A stretch of DNA of 64,000 nt from Saprospiraceae bacterium (GTDB lineage: Bacteria > Bacteroidota > Bacteroidia > Chitinophagales > Saprospiraceae): NCBI GenBank assembly GCA_016712145.1, contig JADJRO010000001.1, positions 744,001 through 808,000 on the forward strand, written 5' to 3'. Of the stretch, positions 59,029 to 64,000 are shown piece after piece. Within the stretch, counting starts at the first letter, position 1, and every line of letters starts with the position of its first letter. The notes under the pieces are model-generated. The model was not told where the DNA came from and did no database searches. It worked only from the letters and a program-made list of their open reading frames with translations. Made by a program: the position numbers and the translations under genes.

Positions 59029-62000
59029 TTACCTAAGCAGTGTGAATTCTCCTTTATAAATATCTGATCCTTCAGAACCAACATACTCAACTTCTGCATA
59101 GAATACATAAACACCTGGTAAGGCTCTTTCTCCTCTAAAGTTACCACCCCAACCTACTCCGGCATCAAGATTTCCATCTTTAATATTCTTTGCTGCATAA
59201 ACCAATTCACCCCAACGGTCATAGATATTTAATGATTTAATGTTTCTAACGCGTTTACCTTTTAGATTCCAAAGATCATTGATGTTATCTCCGTTTGGTG
59301 TAAATGCTGTTGGCCACCACACATCTTTTATAATACGGACCACAACACGTACGCGGTCTTCAATTTTACAACCAGCACCATCAATCAATGTAATCAAGAA
59401 GTCTCTGGTTGTATCTGCCTGATAACGCAATTTAGGTTCCCAGTCTACATTTTGGTTTAAATTCCACCAAACGGTATCTCTATAGGCTGAAGTACCCCCT
59501 GTAATAAGATTTAACATCGTATCCAGGAACACCGTTTGATCCTGGTCAACAATAATCACCTTATCAACATCAATACCTAATTTACCTGGTTCAATTAAAG
59601 TTACTGTAGTATCATGCTCACAGCCATTCACATCCCTAACTTTTAATCGATAGGTTCCCTGTGAGAGGTTTCCAAATGTTTTAGAACTTGAAAACTGGCC
59701 TCCATTAAATGAATACTCCAATCCGTTTGCTGGTCCGTTTGCAATAACTCCTGTAACATTTACAGTACCATTGCGTTCACCAAAACAAAGTGGATTAATT
59801 GCTGCAAGATTTATTCCAGCAAATGGATTGCCAATTTCCAATACTTCAATATCTGTAAATTCGGTACATCCGTTCGCTTGATCTTTTACTTGAACTCTGT
59901 ATGTTCCTGGTTTATCAACTGTAATTCTTGAAGTTCCTACACCAGAAACAATGCTGCCATTTGGAGTTGACCAAATGTATCCTCCAATTGAACCAGCTTG
60001 ACCTGTTGAAGCACTTGCATCCAGTTGAACTTGTTTAACTGTACAGGTCAATTGACCAATTTGTTGAATATTTGGAACCGGTTTTCTTAAATCAGCTGTT
60101 ACATTCATTGCAAATGAATCTATACAACCGTTATTATTATTGGTAACAATCAATCGATAGGTACCCAATGCATCCACAGTTGGTGTATAGGTATTTCCAT
60201 TTTGAATAGTACCCGGACCAGTCCATCGAACGCTGTATTCAGATCCTTTAGAGGAAGCATTTCCATCTAGATTAACAGTCAAGCGATCGCAGGTAATTTG
60301 CAAAGGTTGACCAATGTTAACAGTTGGCTTCTGAACATCAATACTTACATTATAGGTAATTTCATTGGTGCATCCTGAAATTGGATCTGTTACTTGTAAT
60401 TTATAAGTACCTGGCGCATTAATATCTGTTGTATTGCTGGTAACATTCCCTGGATTTACAAATTGTCCACCATTAGAGGCCGACCACTGATAATTGAGGT
60501 TGGCACCTGATCCACTGGTGGAAGATGTTCCATTTAATGTAATAGAAGTTACGGCACACGTTAATTTATTGACCCCTCCTATTACTGCTTTTGGAAAATC
60601 ATACCAGGTAACTGGCACAACATCAAATTTCAAACAACGGTCATTAAGTACAACCCCGGTAACAGGATCTGGATTTCCCATCAATACAATGATGTAATAC
60701 GTTTTACCCAATTGCATTCCTGTTTGGAAGCTAAATGTACCAGAAGCATTTACGTTAATAAATGTTCCAGTTTTAGGATCCGCAGGATTTCCATCATACA
60801 ATACAAAACGAACTACATCATTGCCATCCGGACTTCCGGCTGCAGCATTATACACAGCTTGTGCTGTTGCATTTGCACATAAGATGATTGGCGTTTTATT
60901 TAAATTCCCGAGTCCACTGATACAAGGACATTCATAGGTATTTGAAGTAGTGTCAGGCAAACAGTCATGTCTGTCATTGATTATCAATTGATACACTTCA
61001 TTATTATTGATCCAATCCGTTCTCCAGGTATTTCCACCTACAAAACTTCCGGCCAATGTTCCACTTGGATTAGTCGTTCCATCGATATTCCAGGATGGAC
61101 GATCTCCGTTAGCACCATCAATGGTTACTCTGAATTTTTCTGCGGTATTATCGCACTCATAAGGAGGTGGTACATCAATAAAATTTGGAGCATCCCAATG
61201 GGTTACTGTTACGGTATCCCTTGAAATACAACCTTTAAAGTCCTCAGATAATTCATATTGGTAAGTACCTTTTCCTGAAACACTAACATTGGTTTGGTCA
61301 TTGCCTGCATTTGAAAGCGTACTGGTGCCACTGCCTCCAATAAATCTCCAGCTTGGTGTACCTGTATTGGTAATACCGTTTAATTGATAGTTGTAAAAAC
61401 AAATACTATCCGCAGGTCCTGCATCCGGACTTGGATAATCATACCATATGATTGGTTGATTTTTAGTAACCCGTTTACAAGGATCATTTGGATCTACTAT
61501 GCCATCAAAATCTTTGTCATCCCCCACAACGCAGGTGATATAATACGCTTTACCAGTAATCATTCCTTTCGTTGCATCAAAACAAACCACATCATTTAAA
61601 CTAAAGAATGTATCCAGCTTTGGCACTGTTAAATCATTGTATGAAGATTGGTGAAACACATACATTACCACATCTTCTGGATCTAATATTGGTGGAATTA
61701 TTGTTTTGATTGGTACACATTTATCAATACAAATTTCTGTTGGAATTGAATCCAACTCTCCTGCATCGATTGCACCACAATCACAGTTATAGTCGTCAAT
61801 GATTAAATTTGAAACACAACCATTGGCATCTTGAATTTTTACATTGAATTGTACTAAACTTGCAAGCGTATCGGTCATATATACATTGCCATTGATCATA
61901 CCTCCACCCTGTAAAATTGTAAATGGTGGTTTTCCATTGGTAATATTAATCGTTGCTTTATACGGATAAGGCGGTATATATTCAATACATATTTTTTCAA

Positions 62001-64000
62001 ACACTGCAATAAATGGAGATGGATTGAATGTAATTTCAACCAAATCAGCAGCAGCACAATTATTATTATCTTCCGTTAATTCGAAAACATACTTACCATA
62101 ATTTCCTTGAGTATTGACTGACGAAGTTGCCAAAACATCATCTGAAAACTGAACTCCAGATGGACCGGAAATCAATCGCCACTTTAAGTTAGTGCCCAGA
62201 ATACTAGAAATTCCTTTAAGGTCATACACCGTTCCGCAAATCGCATCGTCAACCCCTGCGTTTGGTAATGGGTTTTTATAGAATACAAATGGTTTTGGAC
62301 CATCAACTTGAACACAACCTGCTGAAAAATCAATTCCTCCCTGACCATTTCGCTTTCCAACTAAAACAAAAATGTAATAAGTTGTATTAAAACTCATAGT
62401 ACCAGGATCATAAGCAATGGTTTTGGAATTAAGCATTTTAATAAACGATCCCCCCGCTGCATTATCTGGATCTGGATCGTTTGTCATAACATAAATTACG
62501 GTATCGTTTGGATCCAATTTTTCCAGGGCCGGATCATAAAAAAACGTAAATATATCTGACTCGCATTTATTCTCAAGGCCTTTGTCAAGAACACCAACAA
62601 GATTGGTACACTTACATTCGTGATTAAAATTAAATGTTAAAATGCAACCCATCGCATCGCGCACCAAAATGGTATAATTCGTTAAATTATCATGGAAATT
62701 TGATAAGTAGACATTGTTTGCATCAATGGTACCATTTCCTTGTACTACAGTGTAAGGTGGCGTTCCACCACGCACTTGAAAGCGCAATTTGTATTGGGTC
62801 TGTTTAACATTACACAAGTAAGTTATTCCAGAAGAATCCGGTGTAGAATTAAAATAAAGATCAACTGTATCTGTACCGGTACAACCCAGTCGTGTTTCAG
62901 AATAAACATATCGATAGATTCCAAACGAGTCAACTTTTACATTGGACTTAGGGTCTGTAATATCTGTTATATTTGAGTTTCCAGGTCCTCCAATTTGGGT
63001 CCAGCTACCTCCTACATCTTTTTGTCCATTGAATTGATTTGCCAAATCGCAAATACTGTCATTGGGACCCGCTTTAGGAGCAGGAACAGCCTGAATAGCT
63101 ACTTTAATACATTTTTCGCAGCTTCTTCCACAGTCTGTATCATAATAAACGCAAACAGTACCTGTGTCACCTGGAGGAAGTAACCATTTGATTTCTACTC
63201 CTTGAGAATCGGGCTTAGATACTACAAAGCCTCCATCAACAGTCCAGGTATAAAAAGTAACTTTTTGATTGATAAACGTATCAATCCAATAAGAACCATT
63301 TTTCCCCACACATAAAACTACATCTCCTGCTAAAGGAAAACATTTAGGTGCCAGATCGTCTTCATTAAATGTTTCACAGAATGTTTTGGCACAAATTGCA
63401 AATTCAGTTGCTAATTCAACCTTTACATTTACCTCTACACAATAATCTTCCTTTACGGCATCTACTAAAAGTCTCTCATCTTGACTGATTGTTTTCTTCG
63501 CTGGATCGTTTTTCTTATACCAACGGTATTCAAATTGATACGTTTCGCCAACACTACATGGTTTTATTATACGAACTCCAGGAGAAATTTCGACTTGTCC
63601 ACCAATACACTGTACTCGGAAATTAGGAGCAAAATCAACAGAAACTGCGGTTAATAGAATTGCACTGTCGCAACGATAGGGATCGGTTGTTTTAGGCAAA
63701 GCAACTTCAAATTGTTGCTTACAAGGTACGTGAGCACGGCCTAGAATATCAATATAAGGTTCGCCATCACACGTTATATAATATACATCCGGTGGATCCG
63801 GTTTGTCTAAAACATAAAATTGTACAATAGAGTCATATTTACAACAATTGGCATCAGTGAATTGCTCCCGGTATTCCCCCGTTTGGAAAATTCGTTGAGA
63901 ATGCCATTTGTAACCTCCAGGATTTGCTAATTCATAACAAATATATCGTGGAGGTCCCATTTTATCAGCAATGGGTCTAACTTTTACGGTAGCACATTGT
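59029..64000 (-). CDS. giant gliding-motility-associated / T9SS type B surface protein (5' partial)
   Basis: The frame is open to the right edge; the first in-window ATG is at 63960, but upstream codons (QCATVKVRPIADK) continue, so the true start is beyond the window. The 1,657 visible residues, numbered from 63960, contain three related modules of about 270 residues, each starting with a PxAGxxDSIC-type motif (near residues 297, 567 and 845) and containing a cysteine-rich linker; then three Ig/PKD-like repeats beginning KLTCAVTSITLNG, PLQITCDRLTVNLDG, and QLTCTVKQVQLDA; a SprB repeat near residue 1390; and the gliding-motility C-terminal domain with WWPTAFTPNGDNINDLW near 1547. It is predicted to be secreted by the T9SS as an extracellular adhesin. 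Confidence 0.92.
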   Translation of the reverse strand, partial: QCATVKVRPIADKMGPPRYICYELANPGGYKWHSQRIFQTGEYREQFTDANCCKYDSIVQFYVLDKPDPPDVYYITCDGEPYIDILGRAHVPCKQQFEVALPKTTDPYRCDSAILLTAVSVDFAPNFRVQCIGGQVEISPGVRIIKPCSVGETYQFEYRWYKKNDPAKKTISQDERLLVDAVKEDYCVEVNVKVELATEFAICAKTFCETFNEDDLAPKCFPLAGDVVLCVGKNGSYWIDTFINQKVTFYTWTVDGGFVVSKPDSQGVEIKWLLPPGDTGTVCVYYDTDCGRSCEKCIKVAIQAVPAPKAGPNDSICDLANQFNGQKDVGGSWTQIGGPGNSNITDITDPKSNVKVDSFGIYRYVYSETRLGCTGTDTVDLYFNSTPDSSGITYLCNVKQTQYKLRFQVRGGTPPYTVVQGNGTIDANNVYLSNFHDNLTNYTILVRDAMGCILTFNFNHECKCTNLVGVLDKGLENKCESDIFTFFYDPALEKLDPNDTVIYVMTNDPDPDNAAGGSFIKMLNSKTIAYDPGTMSFNTTYYIFVLVGKRNGQGGIDFSAGCVQVDGPKPFVFYKNPLPNAGVDDAICGTVYDLKGISSILGTNLKWRLISGPSGVQFSDDVLATSSVNTQGNYGKYVFELTEDNNNCAAADLVEITFNPSPFIAVFEKICIEYIPPYPYKATINITNGKPPFTILQGGGMINGNVYMTDTLASLVQFNVKIQDANGCVSNLIIDDYNCDCGAIDAGELDSIPTEICIDKCVPIKTIIPPILDPEDVVMYVFHQSSYNDLTVPKLDTFFSLNDVVCFDATKGMITGKAYYITCVVGDDKDFDGIVDPNDPCKRVTKNQPIIWYDYPSPDAGPADSICFYNYQLNGITNTGTPSWRFIGGSGTSTLSNAGNDQTNVSVSGKGTYQYELSEDFKGCISRDTVTVTHWDAPNFIDVPPPYECDNTAEKFRVTIDGANGDRPSWNIDGTTNPSGTLAGSFVGGNTWRTDWINNNEVYQLIINDRHDCLPDTTSNTYECPCISGLGNLNKTPIILCANATAQAVYNAAAGSPDGNDVVRFVLYDGNPADPKTGTFINVNASGTFSFQTGMQLGKTYYIIVLMGNPDPVTGVVLNDRCLKFDVVPVTWYDFPKAVIGGVNKLTCAVTSITLNGTSSTSGSGANLNYQWSASNGGQFVNPGNVTSNTTDINAPGTYKLQVTDPISGCTNEITYNVSIDVQKPTVNIGQPLQITCDRLTVNLDGNASSKGSEYSVRWTGPGTIQNGNTYTPTVDALGTYRLIVTNNNNGCIDSFAMNVTADLRKPVPNIQQIGQLTCTVKQVQLDASASTGQAGSIGGYIWSTPNGSIVSGVGTSRITVDKPGTYRVQVKDQANGCTEFTDIEVLEIGNPFAGINLAAINPLCFGERNGTVNVTGVIANGPANGLEYSFNGGQFSSSKTFGNLSQGTYRLKVRDVNGCEHDTTVTLIEPGKLGIDVDKVIIVDQDQTVFLDTMLNLITGGTSAYRDTVWWNLNQNVDWEPKLRYQADTTRDFLITLIDGAGCKIEDRVRVVVRIIKDVWWPTAFTPNGDNINDLWNLKGKRVRNIKSLNIYDRWGELVYAAKNIKDGNLDAGVGWGGNFRGERALPGVYVFYAEVEYVGSEGSDIYKGEFTLLR

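Overview
The window is a 64 kb stretch of a low-GC, gene-dense Bacteroidota chromosome, most likely from the class Saprospiria (family Saprospiraceae). The evidence is as follows: type IX secretion C-terminal sorting domains on three proteins, one of them a giant PKD/SprB-repeat protein with a gliding-motility-type C-terminus; repeated TAnnTTTG promoter -7 boxes with no Shine-Dalgarno sequences; a fused DAHP synthase/chorismate mutase; a long NusB; and DUF2911, DUF6794 and DUF2795 proteins. I cannot name a species.

Layout. 0-6 kb: membrane protein, purB, purM, cupin/JmjC protein, aromatic-pathway fusion enzyme. 6-16 kb: PIG-L-type deacetylase, 34-residue microprotein and Na+/solute symporter; DUF2911 protein; DUF721 protein with recF; S9 peptidase; pdhA. 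16-25 kb: TPR protein, ribH, MBL hydrolase; cobalamin adenosyltransferase with an ABC ATPase; deoxynucleoside kinase; corA; ABC permease; tyrS; FMN-dependent hydroxyacid oxidase. 25-36 kb: rimO-membrane protein-msrB operon, topA, small hypotheticals, guaA with a periplasmic-binding-type lipoprotein, nusB. 36-44 kb: DoxX-type protein, EamA transporter-yigZ-coaE, rocD, a T9SS cargo protein, acetoacetyl-CoA ligase. 44-49.4 kb: M49 peptidase, then the one clearly accessory stretch: a 5'-truncated T9SS cargo gene between 18-bp inverted repeats, a mobile mystery protein A/B (XRE + Fic) cassette with a 33-bp-periodic repeat over its promoter, and tRNA-Lys. 49.5-64 kb: RNase Z and STAS protein divergent from clpC, infC-rpmI-rplT, ABC permease, queA, DUF2795 protein, cmk, and the giant T9SS protein that runs off the right edge.

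At least ten single-base indels break genes that otherwise read perfectly: pdhA, the MBL hydrolase (twice, compensating), msrB, rimO, topA, the guaA-linked lipoprotein, a T9SS protein, acetoacetyl-CoA ligase and rpmI. Most fall in A, C, G or T runs. Because ribosomal protein L35 and topoisomerase I are among them, I read these as residual consensus errors (long-read style), and I give full reconstructed spans.

The strongest candidates for something undescribed are the 33-bp repeat ladder controlling the mobile mystery A/B pair, the inverted-repeat-flanked headless T9SS cassette beside it, and a strong 5' hairpin plus microprotein unit at 11.03-11.2 kb. Mobile mystery A/B itself is a named but poorly understood family. 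No CRISPR array, insertion sequence, prophage or biosynthetic cluster was seen.
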